DNA of 64,000 nucleotides from JADCCX01 sp051649305 (GCA_051649305.1 JBOFGV010000001.1:1-64000); one strand, 5' to 3'; numbered from the stretch's first letter, positions 36,387 through 45,009 are shown. The notes: generated by a model from the sequence alone, not told the origin. Numbers and translations: made by a program.

Positions 36387-37256
36387 TCAGAACTTGATGG
36401 CTGCACCCGCGCGGGCAGAGTTGATCGATGCGCTGGTGTCACCTGCATTGCCGAAGCGAATGTGCATGACTTCAGCACGCAGGATCAGGTTCTGTGACAG
36501 CGCCCAGTCCATACCTGCACCAACAGCATAACCGAAGGCAAAGCGCGTGCGGGAGCCGTCCTTCAGTGCATAATTCCCAGCAGGGCCCCATGGACCAACA
36601 ATTGTCTGTGGAATACCCAGGCCATTTGGCACCTGTGTTACGCTACGTGAATCGCTCGTCAGTGCCGCCGTGTTGCCATAGCTCGCACGTGCCCATGCCA
36701 GGCCGCCTGTTACATAAGGCATGAAGCTGCCCATTGGCGCACCGATACGGCCTCGGATGGTGCCGAAGTCGCTGATCTTCAAGCGTGAGGTTGTGCTTGT
36801 TGTGTAGCGAAAGTCATCATGCGGATATGTTGTGGAGTCTGGCAATGAAAAGAAACCATTGCGACCTGCTGTTGATGCACCCTTGAGCTGCGCTTTGGTG
36901 TAGTCCGCTTCGAGACCAACCACGTAATCTTCCATTGTCCAGTTGTAGCCGAGGTAAAGTCCGTACCCAACCGCATTGCTGGTTGAACGGCTTGTGGCGA
37001 CAATCTCGTCAGCGCGGCCAGGATCGAGGTAAGCTGTTGAACGCAGCATTTCGCGCACAAGACCAACACCGGCCTGACGTGGTTCAAACTCCATCTGTTT
37101 GAAACCGCCGAAGCCGCCGACATAAAAGCCGCTCCAGTCATTTGCAGCCTCTGCCATCGGTAACGGGCCGCGCAGGACAGGGGGTGGCCCCATATCAGCA
37201 GCCAAGGCAGGAGAGGCCAGAAGGCCCAGTAGAGCAAGAACACCGACTTTACGCAT
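36387..37256 (-). CDS. Outer membrane beta-barrel protein (Omp25/Omp31-like)
   Basis: A 289-residue eight-stranded barrel. Signal peptide is residues 1-20 (VGVLALLGLLASPALA), then ADMGPP, the typical mature start. Strand motifs include DWSGFYVGGFGGFK, GYGLYLGYNWTMEDYVVGLEADY and the final RAGAAIKF ending in Phe. ATG 37256 is chosen since it starts the signal peptide. A short AT-rich promoter region lies upstream. Role probably outer-membrane stability; ligand unknown. Confidence 0.88.
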   Translation of the reverse strand: MRKVGVLALLGLLASPALAADMGPPPVLRGPLPMAEAANDWSGFYVGGFGGFKQMEFEPRQAGVGLVREMLRSTAYLDPGRADEIVATSRSTSNAVGYGLYLGYNWTMEDYVVGLEADYTKAQLKGASTAGRNGFFSLPDSTTYPHDDFRYTTSTTSRLKISDFGTIRGRIGAPMGSFMPYVTGGLAWARASYGNTAALTSDSRSVTQVPNGLGIPQTIVGPWGPAGNYALKDGSRTRFAFGYAVGAGMDWALSQNLILRAEVMHIRFGNAGDTSASINSARAGAAIKF

Positions 37257-37361
37257 GGAGCGAATCTCCGAAACAGCGGACAATTACCGCTTTAGATATT
37301 ATCATGGTCTATTAACCCTAATAATCAGTTAGTTATGGAAAAAATATTATGTGCCAAATGA

Positions 37362-37390
37362 AGAAAGCCCGGCAGAGCCGGGCTTTCTTT
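37362..37390. terminator. Intrinsic terminator between two omp genes
   Basis: Hairpin with arms AAAGCCCGGC and GCCGGGCTTT around AGA (about 37364-37387), followed by TCTTTG. It terminates the Omp gene ending at 37413 on the minus strand and is nearly symmetrical. Confidence 0.75.
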
Positions 37391-37412
37391 GTTCTCTTGG
37401 TAGAGCTTGTTA

Positions 37413-38366
37413 TCAGAATTTCTTCATCACACGTGGTTCTGCTGGATAGTGCATCGGCGCAGGTGCAGCAGCGTAGCTTGGGCCACCCAGCATCCAGCGC
37501 ATGCCAATCTTGAACTCATGGCTGTCGAGTGTCTTGGCACCCAGCGAGTAGGTTGCCGCACAACCACCGGCACAGGTGTAGTTGCCAGTCGAAATCTTGC
37601 CAAGGTTGAGGTAGCGGTAGCCGAGTTCAACCTTGTAGTTTGGTGTCACGTCATATGCGACACCGGCCATGAGCGCCCAGGCAACGTTTGTTTTGCTGGC
37701 GTTGGCTGCTGTACCGTAGGTAGCGGTTGTTGCCGACTGGCCAACAGGAGCAATCAGAGGGATTGTGGATGCTGTCACTTGGTTTGTTGCATAGCCCGTG
37801 TCCTGGACGCCATGAACTGTGTTCTTGGTCATACCGATACCAACACCGACGAAGGGTGTCAGGCCACTCCAGGTGCCCAGATCAAGATATGCGTTTGCAA
37901 GGAAGACTGAGGATGAAACGCTGCCGCGGTTCGCATTCTCACCGAAGTTTGTGCAGGTGACAGCAGCTGCAGGCTGTCCGTAAAGATTGCCGCAGTTCTG
38001 GCCACCAATGCTGTATTTGTCATGCACCGAGAATCCAGTCTTGCCACGGATTTCTCCGGTCACATCGAAGCGCAGCCAGCTGTTGAACTGGTAGCCAACA
38101 CCGATGCCGCCGAAAATCTGCTGCTGGAAGTCCTTGCTGGTGAAAGCGAGGCCAGCAGGACGATCTGAATATTCAAACTTCTGGGCGTCAAGCGCACCGA
38201 TGCCGATGTCACCGCGCAGATACCAGCCGCCGCTTTCGGCAATCGGGTGCGCCATAGGTGGGTGTGGCATGGCAACAGGAGGTGGTCCGAGGTCTGCGGC
38301 TGAAGCGACAGCCGTCGCTCCGATTGTCACGACACCCGCGAGAACGAGAGTTTTGAGGCTGCGCAT
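37413..38366 (-). CDS. Outer membrane beta-barrel protein (Omp25-like, second copy)
   Basis: A 317-residue barrel with a signal peptide (TLVLAGVVTIGATAVASA) and mature start ADLGPPPVAMPHPP. Strands include GGWYLRGDIGIG, IFGGIGVGYQFNSWLRFDVTGE and VELGYRYLNLG; the protein ends VMKKF. It contains Cys pairs in loops (GGQNCGNLY, CAGGCAATY), unusual for small barrels. It belongs to the same broad family as its downstream neighbour but the two are only distantly similar. Confidence 0.87.
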   Translation of the reverse strand: MRSLKTLVLAGVVTIGATAVASAADLGPPPVAMPHPPMAHPIAESGGWYLRGDIGIGALDAQKFEYSDRPAGLAFTSKDFQQQIFGGIGVGYQFNSWLRFDVTGEIRGKTGFSVHDKYSIGGQNCGNLYGQPAAAVTCTNFGENANRGSVSSSVFLANAYLDLGTWSGLTPFVGVGIGMTKNTVHGVQDTGYATNQVTASTIPLIAPVGQSATTATYGTAANASKTNVAWALMAGVAYDVTPNYKVELGYRYLNLGKISTGNYTCAGGCAATYSLGAKTLDSHEFKIGMRWMLGGPSYAAAPAPMHYPAEPRVMKKF

Positions 38367-38458
38367 AGCAGTAGTCCCTTTAATTGGCCGGGACTCACAC
38401 GAACGCGCCCGGCAATGAAGCCAACACGCAGAACTTCGCAGGAAATGACTAAGGACAG

Positions 38459-38480
38459 GTTAACCTTACCGTTTAACCAT
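38459..38480 (-). promoter_or_regulatory. Possible CtrA-type box upstream of omp
   Basis: Two TTAACC repeats at 38460-38465 and 38473-38478, the second extended to TTAACCAT, lie about 95 bases before the omp start. Spacing between the TTAA cores is 9, not the usual 7, so this is only a candidate. Confidence 0.3.
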
Positions 38481-38512
38481 AAAAATGGCCGAGAGAAATG
38501 TTGGTCACGCAC

Positions 38513-38536
38513 CTTTGTTGCAAAATCGCAACAAAG
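38513..38536. promoter_or_regulatory. Palindrome CTTTGTTGC-N6-GCAACAAAG
   Basis: Perfect 9-bp arms with a 6-base centre lie between the marR stop and the omp promoter region. No T run follows, so an operator for the adjacent MarR protein is more likely than a terminator. A related palindrome lies upstream of marR. Confidence 0.45.
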
Positions 38537-38544
38537 AATGCGCG

Positions 38545-39039
38545 CTACTCTTCACTGTCTGCGGCGTCTGATGCATCTGTATCGGGAATCTCTTGGCCAA
38601 GATTCTTGCTGACCTTCTTCAAAAGACGGCGCAAACGACGCATGTCCTTGTCATCAAGACCTGCAAGGGCCTCTTTTTCAAGCTTCTTGGAAATGCGATC
38701 AATTTCCATAGAACGCTTCAGGCCCTCTTCTGAGATAGCAACAGCGACAAGGCGGGCATCGCCATCCTTGTCCTTTCGCAAGAGCAAACCTTGCAACTCC
38801 ATGCGGCTGATCATCTTGGAGGCTGTTGGTGGCCTGATGCTCAGCATCTCGGCAATCTGCCCCATGGTCAGGTCATTTTCGGAAGCAAGTGCCCGCAAAA
38901 CCTGATCCTGACCGGGAAACAGGCCCAGTTCTGACAGCAAGGCCGCAGAGCGCACCCGGTGACGCCTCGCCGCCAGCGTCAGCGCGTTGCCAACCGGGTC
39001 TACAAGCTTGACCTTGGCCGTGTCCTTTGTCTTCACCAT
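38545..39039 (-). CDS. MarR family transcriptional regulator
   Basis: A 164-residue winged-helix regulator. The DNA-binding core is LTMGQIAEMLSIRPPTASKMISRMELQGLLLRK with the wing DKDGDARLVAVAISEEG; a helical dimerisation part follows and the tail is acidic (DTDASDAADSEE). ATG 39039 is chosen since the sequence upstream of it is unrelated. Palindromes flank the gene on both sides, suggesting autoregulation and control of the following omp gene. Confidence 0.9.
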   Translation of the reverse strand: MVKTKDTAKVKLVDPVGNALTLAARRHRVRSAALLSELGLFPGQDQVLRALASENDLTMGQIAEMLSIRPPTASKMISRMELQGLLLRKDKDGDARLVAVAISEEGLKRSMEIDRISKKLEKEALAGLDDKDMRRLRRLLKKVSKNLGQEIPDTDASDAADSEE

Positions 39040-39110
39040 GTCACAATCCTTTGCCGACACATGTCTTTCGGCCACTCGGTGCATGAGAAGTGTAACAGTT
39101 TTGCGACGTG

Positions 39111-39132
39111 ACAATGTCGCAAGCCCGTATTT
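39111..39132. promoter_or_regulatory. Palindrome TTGCGAC-N8-GTCGCAA upstream of marR
   Basis: Perfect 7-bp arms (39111-39117, 39126-39132) lie about 72 bases before the marR start. It shares the TCGCAA/GCAAC core with the palindrome at 38513-38536 and is a candidate MarR operator. Confidence 0.45.
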
Positions 39133-39151
39133 CGTGAGAATTTACAGTGAA

Positions 39152-39616
39152 TTAGCCGCCGAGCGCTGTTTTAACCATCTGGCTTGCCTTGGCAAAATCC
39201 ATTTGGCCGGCAAACTTGGCCTTAAGGCCAGCAACCACTTTGCCCATGTCTTTCATGGAATTAGCACCGGTTTCAGCGACCATGGCCGCGATGGCGGCCT
39301 TGGTTTCGGCATCATCCATCTGCTTGGGCAGGAACCCGTTGATAATCTCCACTTCGGCTTGCTCACCTGCAGCAAGCTCAAGACGCCCGGCCTGTGTGTA
39401 GATCGCGATGGATTCCTGACGCTGCTTTACCATTTTCTGCATCAGCGACAGCAGATCGTCATCGGTCAATTGGCCTTTGCCAAGCCCGCGCGCCTCGATG
39501 TCTTTGTCTTTCAGAGCCGCCTGAATCAGCCGGATTGTGCTGACACGCAGCTTGTCACCCGATTTCATGGAGACTTTGAGCGTCTCCATCAGTGTCTCGC
39601 GTAATGTAACAGACAT
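39152..39616 (-). CDS. GatB/YqeY domain protein
   Basis: A 154-residue member of the YqeY family, homologous to the tRNA-binding tail domain of the GatB amidotransferase subunit; precise function unknown. Motifs: LRVSTIRLIQAALKDKDIEARG, QRQESIAIYTQAGRLELA, EVEIINGFLPKQM and GKVVAGLKAKFAGQMDF. ATG 39616 follows a GGAG site. It is divergent from carA, a common arrangement in Rhizobiales as far as I recall. Confidence 0.93.
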   Translation of the reverse strand: MSVTLRETLMETLKVSMKSGDKLRVSTIRLIQAALKDKDIEARGLGKGQLTDDDLLSLMQKMVKQRQESIAIYTQAGRLELAAGEQAEVEIINGFLPKQMDDAETKAAIAAMVAETGANSMKDMGKVVAGLKAKFAGQMDFAKASQMVKTALGG

Positions 39617-39767
39617 TGTGCTCTCCATATCCTGTCGAAACATGACTTCGGTGGTTGACCAAGGTGCCTGCATCGCCTAGCACCGCCCCTTAGCCACATT
39701 TCAATTCACACCGTAAACCGCAAGGTTTGCGACGCACGCGCCCGAACAGGTGCCGCGAGGGCATAGA

Positions 39768-40985
39768 ATGACCAACGCCAATCAGCAAGCCTTGAGTGGC
39801 ATGCATCAGACAGAAGGATGGCATGAGCCGAAAGTGACGGCCCTGCTGGTGCTGGCCGATGGAACGATCATCGAAGGCGCTGGACTTGGTGCGACCGGCG
39901 AAGCTGCGGGCGAAGTTTGCTTCAACACTGCCATGACCGGCTATCAGGAAGTGATCACGGATCCATCCTACGCCGGGCAGATCATCACCTTCACCTTTCC
40001 CCACATCGGCAATGTCGGCGTCAATGATGAGGACATGGAAACGGTCAACCCTGCCATGGCCACCGGCACGCGCGGCATCGTGCTGCACGCGGATATCACC
40101 GAGCCTTCAAACTACCGCTCCGGCCAGCATCTGGATGCATGGCTGAAGACACGCGGCATCGTCGGCCTGTCCGGCGTGGACACACGCGCGCTGACCGCAT
40201 TGATCCGAGACAAGGGTATGCAGAATGCCGTGATTGCGCACAATGCGGACGGCCAGTTTGATCGGGCGGCTCTTGTGAAACAAGCCACCACCTTGCCTTC
40301 CATGGCAGGCCTTGACCTTGTGCCACTCGTCACTGGCAGCCAGAGCTACAAGTGGGATGAAACCCCCTGGGTCTGGAACAAGGGCTACGGCCAGCAGACC
40401 AGCGGACAATATCACGTGGTCGCTATCGACTACGGCGTGAAGCGCAACATCCTGCGCCTGCTCGCCGAGCGCAACTGCAAGGTGACGGTTGTTCCACCAA
40501 CCGCATCCGCTGCTGATATCATCGCGCTGAAACCCGATGGCGTCTTTCTGGCCAACGGTCCGGGCGATCCTGAGGCGACGGGTCAATATGCTGTTCCCGT
40601 GATCAAGGCGCTGCTCGACAAGAAAATTCCAACCTTCTGCATTTGCCTCGGCCACCAGATGCTGGCGCTGGCGATTGGCGCAGACACCATGAAGATGAAG
40701 CAGGGCCACCACGGCGCGAACCACCCCGTGATGGATTTCACCACCAACAAGGTGGAAATCGTTTCGATGAACCACGGTTTTGCCGTCGATGCCACAAGCC
40801 TGCCTGCCAATGCGCGCGAGACCCACAAATCGCTGTTTGATGGTTCCAACTGCGGCATCGAGTTGACAGACCGTCCGGCTTTCTCGGTGCAGCATCACCC
40901 GGAGGCCAGTCCCGGCCCGCAGGACAGCCACTACCTCTTTGATCGCTTCGTCAAGCTGATGGAGACACACAAGGCGGCAGTATAA
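39768..40985 (+). CDS. carA: Carbamoyl-phosphate synthase small (glutamine) subunit
   Basis: Hydrolyses glutamine and channels ammonia to CarB for arginine and pyrimidine synthesis. The catalytic triad of the class I amidotransferase domain is Cys293 (CICLGHQ), His377 and Glu379 (HHPEASPGP). The N-terminal CPSase domain has FNTAMTGYQEVITDPSYAGQI. ATG 39768 is preceded by GAGGG; GTG 39750 is an alternative. 405 residues. carB is not in the window. The methyltransferase gene overlaps its stop by one base (TAATG). Confidence 0.97.
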   Translation: MTNANQQALSGMHQTEGWHEPKVTALLVLADGTIIEGAGLGATGEAAGEVCFNTAMTGYQEVITDPSYAGQIITFTFPHIGNVGVNDEDMETVNPAMATGTRGIVLHADITEPSNYRSGQHLDAWLKTRGIVGLSGVDTRALTALIRDKGMQNAVIAHNADGQFDRAALVKQATTLPSMAGLDLVPLVTGSQSYKWDETPWVWNKGYGQQTSGQYHVVAIDYGVKRNILRLLAERNCKVTVVPPTASAADIIALKPDGVFLANGPGDPEATGQYAVPVIKALLDKKIPTFCICLGHQMLALAIGADTMKMKQGHHGANHPVMDFTTNKVEIVSMNHGFAVDATSLPANARETHKSLFDGSNCGIELTDRPAFSVQHHPEASPGPQDSHYLFDRFVKLMETHKAAV

Positions 40986-41680
40986 TGCCTTCCTGGGTCG
41001 ACTACTGGAACTCTGACCATCCGATCTATGTCAGCGAGCGGCACAAGGTGCTGCATGCCGCTGGCATCGCGCGGGATTTTGCCCGCCATATCAAAACAGC
41101 GGATGCCACTGTTCTGGACTACGGCTGCGGTGAAGCGCTCTATGCCGAAGATGTGGCGCGCCTCTGCGGCAAATTGGCGCTGTCTGATGCAGCGCCCGCC
41201 GTGCGCGATAAACTGGCGACGCGTGTCGCTGCGATCACAACGATTGAAGTGCAATCACCCGAACAGACCGAGGCGATGCCAGCGGGCAGTTTCGACCTCA
41301 TCGTGGTCAATTCCCTGCTGCAATATCTCTCGGTGGATCAACTCTCGGCGCTGTTGGTTGTCTGGCGCAAGCTTTTGAAGCCAACGGGCCGTTTGGTCAT
41401 TGCCGATGTCATTCCGCCAGATGTCAATCCAGCAACCGATGCGCAAGCGCTGCTGTCCTTTGCGCTGAAAGGCGGCTTTGTGGGTGCGGCCTTCCTTGGC
41501 CTCGCGAAGACTGCCCTCTCAAACTACCGCAAATTGCGCGAGGAATTGGGCTTCACCACCCACGAGGAATATGCGTTCCTCGCCATGCTCTCCCGCCATG
41601 GCTTTGCCGCCGAGCGCTCAAAACCCAACTTCGGGCATAATCAGGCGCGGATGACCTTTGTGGCTAAGGTTGCGGCGTAG
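40985..41680 (+). CDS. Class I SAM-dependent methyltransferase
   Basis: A 231-residue methyltransferase. The SAM motif I is ATVLDYGCGEALYAEDVA, the acidic loop LALSDAAPAVRD, and motif post-I/IV FDLIVVNSLLQYLSVDQL. Substrate unknown; the family is often annotated as a generic methylase. It overlaps carA by one base, so it is cotranslated. A degraded copy of its 3' end is present about 1.2 kb downstream (42829-42927). Confidence 0.88.
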   Translation: MPSWVDYWNSDHPIYVSERHKVLHAAGIARDFARHIKTADATVLDYGCGEALYAEDVARLCGKLALSDAAPAVRDKLATRVAAITTIEVQSPEQTEAMPAGSFDLIVVNSLLQYLSVDQLSALLVVWRKLLKPTGRLVIADVIPPDVNPATDAQALLSFALKGGFVGAAFLGLAKTALSNYRKLREELGFTTHEEYAFLAMLSRHGFAAERSKPNFGHNQARMTFVAKVAA

Positions 41681-41715
41681 CTCAGGCGAAGCGGCCTACA
41701 GAAAGCCGCAGCGCT

Positions 41716-42729
41716 TCACATCTGTTGCCTTAAACTTTGTGCAAAACAGCTTTCGAACACGGCAGATTCAACCCGGTTCCGGCCTTTTCTCTTGGCCGCG
41801 TAAAGCAATTCGTCGACGTTCCTGACAAATGCACCCGGGTCATCCCCAGGGGAGGGAATGATGGTGCCCACACCAATGCTGGCCGTGAGAATGTTGCTGA
41901 CGGCAGAACTCTCATGCGGAATGGCGAGATGGGCGGTAAACTGGCGGCAGAGATCAGCAATCTTTCGCGCTGCGGTGCCATCGGTCTCCGGCAGCAACAG
42001 CACAAATTCTTCACCACCATAGCGTGCCGTCACGTCTTTGGCGCGCGTGGACACAGTGTTCAGCGCGCGTGCAAATTTCTTCAGGCACTCGTCACCCTGA
42101 ATATGGCCGTATGAATCATTGAACTGCTTGAAGTGATCGAGATCACACAGGATCAGGGACAGCGGCTTTTGCGCGGCGCAGGCATTTTGCCATTCCGTTT
42201 CCAATGCCATGTCAAACTTGCGGCGGTTGGCAATGCCGGTCAGGCCATCTTCAAACGACAGGGCCTCCAGTTCCTTTTGCAGATCGATCAGTTTCTGCTC
42301 GATCTTCTTGCGCTCGCTGATGTCGAACATGAAACCAACGAGGCTTTCCACCTCGCCCGCCGCATTGCGCACCACATGGACCACATCGCGAATCCAGACA
42401 TAGCCATTGTCCTTGGTGAGCGCGCGATAATCCGCCTCATGGTCTATCCCGGCCTTGGACTGGGAGACGCAGAAGTTGACAACATAATCCTGATCATCTG
42501 GGTGCATGCGGGCCACCCAGTCATTGACCGTTTTCCAGCTGTCCTGTTCCCATCCCAGCAGCGCTTCAATCTGCGGGCCGATGTAGGCGAAGGTCATGGT
42601 GGCCCAGTCAATCTTCCAGGGGATCGCCTGCGTTGATTCGAGCAGTGTCCGATAGACGGAGAGGTCCGTTTCCTTGTTCAAACCGGCCGTTTCAGGGAAA
42701 AAATCCTCAACCGAGGCATGCATGTTCAT
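41716..42729 (-). CDS. PAS domain diguanylate cyclase (GGDEF)
   Basis: Makes cyclic di-GMP from two GTP. The N-terminal PAS domain (about 25-140) includes HPDDQDYVVNF and the PAC segment VRNAAGEVESLVGFMFDISERK; the GGDEF domain has an active GGEEF at 238-242 and an intact RxxD inhibitory site (RAKD, 229-232), so product feedback is expected. No membrane segment, thus a cytoplasmic sensor. 337 residues. The signal sensed by PAS is unknown. Confidence 0.94.
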   Translation of the reverse strand: MNMHASVEDFFPETAGLNKETDLSVYRTLLESTQAIPWKIDWATMTFAYIGPQIEALLGWEQDSWKTVNDWVARMHPDDQDYVVNFCVSQSKAGIDHEADYRALTKDNGYVWIRDVVHVVRNAAGEVESLVGFMFDISERKKIEQKLIDLQKELEALSFEDGLTGIANRRKFDMALETEWQNACAAQKPLSLILCDLDHFKQFNDSYGHIQGDECLKKFARALNTVSTRAKDVTARYGGEEFVLLLPETDGTAARKIADLCRQFTAHLAIPHESSAVSNILTASIGVGTIIPSPGDDPGAFVRNVDELLYAAKRKGRNRVESAVFESCFAQSLRQQM

Positions 42730-42828
42730 GACTGTATGTCCAATTTAGTGCGGCACTTCGTTGGTCCGGACAGTATGGTTAATGTGCTTAGGAACGGTTA
42801 ATGGCTGGTTGGGCGTGTAGGGGTGAAG
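42730..42828. other. Upstream region of the diguanylate cyclase gene, no gene seen
   Basis: Together with the remnant at 42829-42927 and the next 118 bases this makes a 316-bp gene-free stretch. It holds the cyclase promoter on the minus strand. A TTAACCAT octamer reads on the minus strand at about 42775-42782, a possible CtrA-type half-site. Confidence 0.4.
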
Positions 42829-42927
42829 ATGGGCAGGCATTTGGTGGTTGCGAGTCGTGTGAAGCCGAGGGGATTTGAAGCTCAACTTCAGGCGCAGCTG
42901 ACGTTAGTGGCTAAGGTTGCAACCTAA
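42829..42927 (+). pseudogene. Remnant of the methyltransferase 3' end
   Basis: A 33-codon open frame ends in QAQLTLVAKVAT and a stop. This aligns with the end of the intact methyltransferase (NQARMTFVAKVAA, stop at 41680), and RGFEAQ aligns with RHGFAAE just before it. At the DNA level GTGGCTAAGGTTGC is identical in both. The middle of the C-terminal segment and everything further upstream are missing, so it is a decayed partial duplication. Confidence 0.6.
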
Positions 42928-43045
42928 AGCTGGTCATTATCTTTCATAAAACGAAACAGGCTCCGCTCTTTCTCAAACACTCCTGACAGCAGGCTGTCAG
43001 TTGATGTTCTGTATCTGCCAGGACGGGCGCAAGGAGGCCCAGTCG

Positions 43046-43348
43046 ATGACGGAACATGTAATGGAGATCGTGCGCTTTAAAGCAAAGGCAGGAGCAAGCA
43101 CACAAACAGTGATAATTGCGGCCACCAAGCTGGAAACATGGTTGCGCAAACAATCTGGCTTTGTGCAGCGGCGTCTGTGCCAGTCAGAAAATGGAAACTG
43201 GATTGATATTGTTGAATGGCAGGACATGTCTTCGGCTCAGGCTGCGGCTCAGGCCATTATGACGACACCGGATGCAGCAGCCTTCATGGGGCTGATTGCT
43301 ATGGACAGTGTTGACATGACTCACGCGCACATCACACTGGCGCAGTAA
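43046..43348 (+). CDS. Antibiotic biosynthesis monooxygenase (ABM)-like small protein
   Basis: A 100-residue dimeric alpha-beta barrel-like protein. Typical features: an opening strand EHVMEIVRFKAKAG, the middle RRLCQSENGNWIDIVEWQD and repeated small helices. ATG 43046 has an AGGAGG site. The function is unknown; family members include monooxygenases and heme-degrading proteins, but no active-site residue decides this. First gene of an operon with the WYL regulator and a TfoX-C protein. Confidence 0.72.
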   Translation: MTEHVMEIVRFKAKAGASTQTVIIAATKLETWLRKQSGFVQRRLCQSENGNWIDIVEWQDMSSAQAAAQAIMTTPDAAAFMGLIAMDSVDMTHAHITLAQ

Positions 43349-43367
43349 CAGGATTGGACAAAAGCCT

Positions 43368-44081
43368 TTGCGCCGCGCTGACCGTCTCTTCGCAATTTTG
43401 CAAATGCTGCGAGGCGGGCGGCTGCGGCGCGCCGAAGATATCGCCGAGTCTCTCGAAGTTTCGGTACGCACGGTCTATCGCGACGTTGCGGACCTTCAGA
43501 GCCATGGCGTACCTGTCGATGGGGAGCGCGGGATTGGATACCTGCTGCGCGATGGACATTTTCTTCCCCCTCTCGCTTTGTCACCAGATGAAATGGACGC
43601 ACTGCGTTGGGGTGTCGCCTTCGTCCGCGCATATGGCGATGAAGCACTGGCCAGCGCCGCGCAAGAGCTTCAGATCAAGCTGGACAAGGCAAATGATCAT
43701 GCTTTGACAAAAGGCCCTTACATAATGCCTTCAAAACAGGCGACAGCAACAAGTGCCGACGACAAAGCCGTAAGGAGAATGCTTGGAATCATTCGAAAAG
43801 CGGTTCGGATCAGCTACAGACTTGAAATTGATTATCGCGATTTGAACGACCTGATCACAAACCGCAAAGTCCGCCCCTTAAGTCTGGAACATTGGGGTAC
43901 AGTCTGGACCCTGACATGCTGGTGCGAGCTGCGGGCAGACTTCAGATGCTTCCGTGTTGATCACCTGACAGATTGCAGAATGACTCCTGAGCGCTTTGCA
44001 CCAGAAGCAGGCAAGCGCCTGAGCGACTATCTAAGCCAATCTACAGGCAAAACACTCCAGCCCTTACCCGCGATGCAATGA
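43368..44081 (+). CDS. YafY-type transcriptional regulator (HTH_11 and WYL domains)
   Basis: A 237-residue regulator. The N-terminal helix-turn-helix RRADRLFAILQMLRGGRLRR followed by SVRTVYRDVADLQSHGVPVDGERGIGYLL is the YafY signature; the WYL domain follows (VRISYRLEIDYRDLND, RKVRPLSLEHWGTVWTLTCWCELR). The start is TTG 43368, fixed by the conserved RRADRL. It lies 19 bases after the ABM-like gene, which it may regulate. Confidence 0.9.
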   Translation: MRRADRLFAILQMLRGGRLRRAEDIAESLEVSVRTVYRDVADLQSHGVPVDGERGIGYLLRDGHFLPPLALSPDEMDALRWGVAFVRAYGDEALASAAQELQIKLDKANDHALTKGPYIMPSKQATATSADDKAVRRMLGIIRKAVRISYRLEIDYRDLNDLITNRKVRPLSLEHWGTVWTLTCWCELRADFRCFRVDHLTDCRMTPERFAPEAGKRLSDYLSQSTGKTLQPLPAMQ

Positions 44082-44082
44082 T

Positions 44083-44334
44083 ATGAAGGATAAAATCTCG
44101 GGAATGCGAAATCTCGGTTCCGTCATGGAACGCCGGTTGAAAGAAGTTGGCGTCTGCAATGCCGAAGACCTCAGGCAGATCGGTGCTGTGGAGGCCTATA
44201 CCCGCCTCCGCCTGATGTCACCGGAACCCGTCAGTCTTATTGCACTTTATGCAATGCATGCAGCAATTCTTGACTGCGACTGGCGTTGGCTTGAACCAGA
44301 CCTTAAGGCGGAATTGAGACGGTTGGTGTTCTGA
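44083..44334 (+). CDS. TfoX C-terminal domain protein
   Basis: An 83-residue protein consisting only of the TfoX_C helix-hairpin-helix domain (GSVMERRLKEVGVCNAEDLR, AYTRLRL, LYAMHAAILDCDW). The N-terminal TfoX domain of competence regulators is absent. It begins 1 base after the stop of the WYL regulator, so it is cotranslated. Role unknown; may bind DNA or protein. Confidence 0.88.
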   Translation: MKDKISGMRNLGSVMERRLKEVGVCNAEDLRQIGAVEAYTRLRLMSPEPVSLIALYAMHAAILDCDWRWLEPDLKAELRRLVF

Positions 44335-44391
44335 AATCGCCCTGACTTCCGAAGCCACAATCCACTGTTTTTGCACGCTTCAAAACATGAA

Positions 44392-44814
44392 CTAAGGGGC
44401 AATTGGCCGCTCGCCGATATCGCTAAAGAACCGCAGCAGATAGCCATCAGGATCGGCCACAACAAACTGCCTATTGCCCACTTCGGTTTCATCGCGGCGA
44501 TACCATTTCTCTTCCAGAGGAATAAGCATCTCAAAACCTGCGGCAAGCAGGCGACCATGGATCAAATCAACATTCTCAACCTCGATCTGAAAGTTCACGC
44601 CACGCCCAAAGGGATATTCAAGCGGCGCTGAATGAAAGCGCCTGCCGGGTCCCGCGGCCTCCTCCAACATGAGGTGGATATCGTTGAGCGCGAGATAGGC
44701 AAAGCGCTCTTCCGGGCGCTGATAGCGAATGCTGAACCCGATGAGGTCAACATAAAACGCCAGAGAGCGATCAAGCCGGGCTACATCCAGTTCAGGTATC
44801 AGCTTGGGTGTCAT
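44392..44814 (-). CDS. VOC family protein (glyoxalase/bleomycin-resistance fold)
   Basis: A 140-residue VOC-fold protein. Motifs: PELDVARLDRSLAFYVDLIGFSI, FAYLALNDIHLMLEEA and the C-terminal VADPDGYLLRFFSDIG. It resembles bleomycin-binding proteins, but a metal-dependent lyase or dioxygenase cannot be excluded. ATG 44814 begins the conserved part. It is divergent from argG. Confidence 0.85.
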   Translation of the reverse strand: MTPKLIPELDVARLDRSLAFYVDLIGFSIRYQRPEERFAYLALNDIHLMLEEAAGPGRRFHSAPLEYPFGRGVNFQIEVENVDLIHGRLLAAGFEMLIPLEEKWYRRDETEVGNRQFVVADPDGYLLRFFSDIGERPIAP

Positions 44815-45009
44815 CGTTTTTGGCCTGTGTTTCACGTTGGGTATCAGCAATAGCCGTGACAGCAATAAGAACTACTATTTCTCATCGACTTCCCTTCCGA
44901 CCGCAGCACACCCCCCAACCCATCACAAAATCTACTGCCTCACCCCCGTTGCCCCGTTATGTCATATCCTGCTAGGGACACCGCTTCCAAACACGCGAAC
45001 AGGTGTCTT

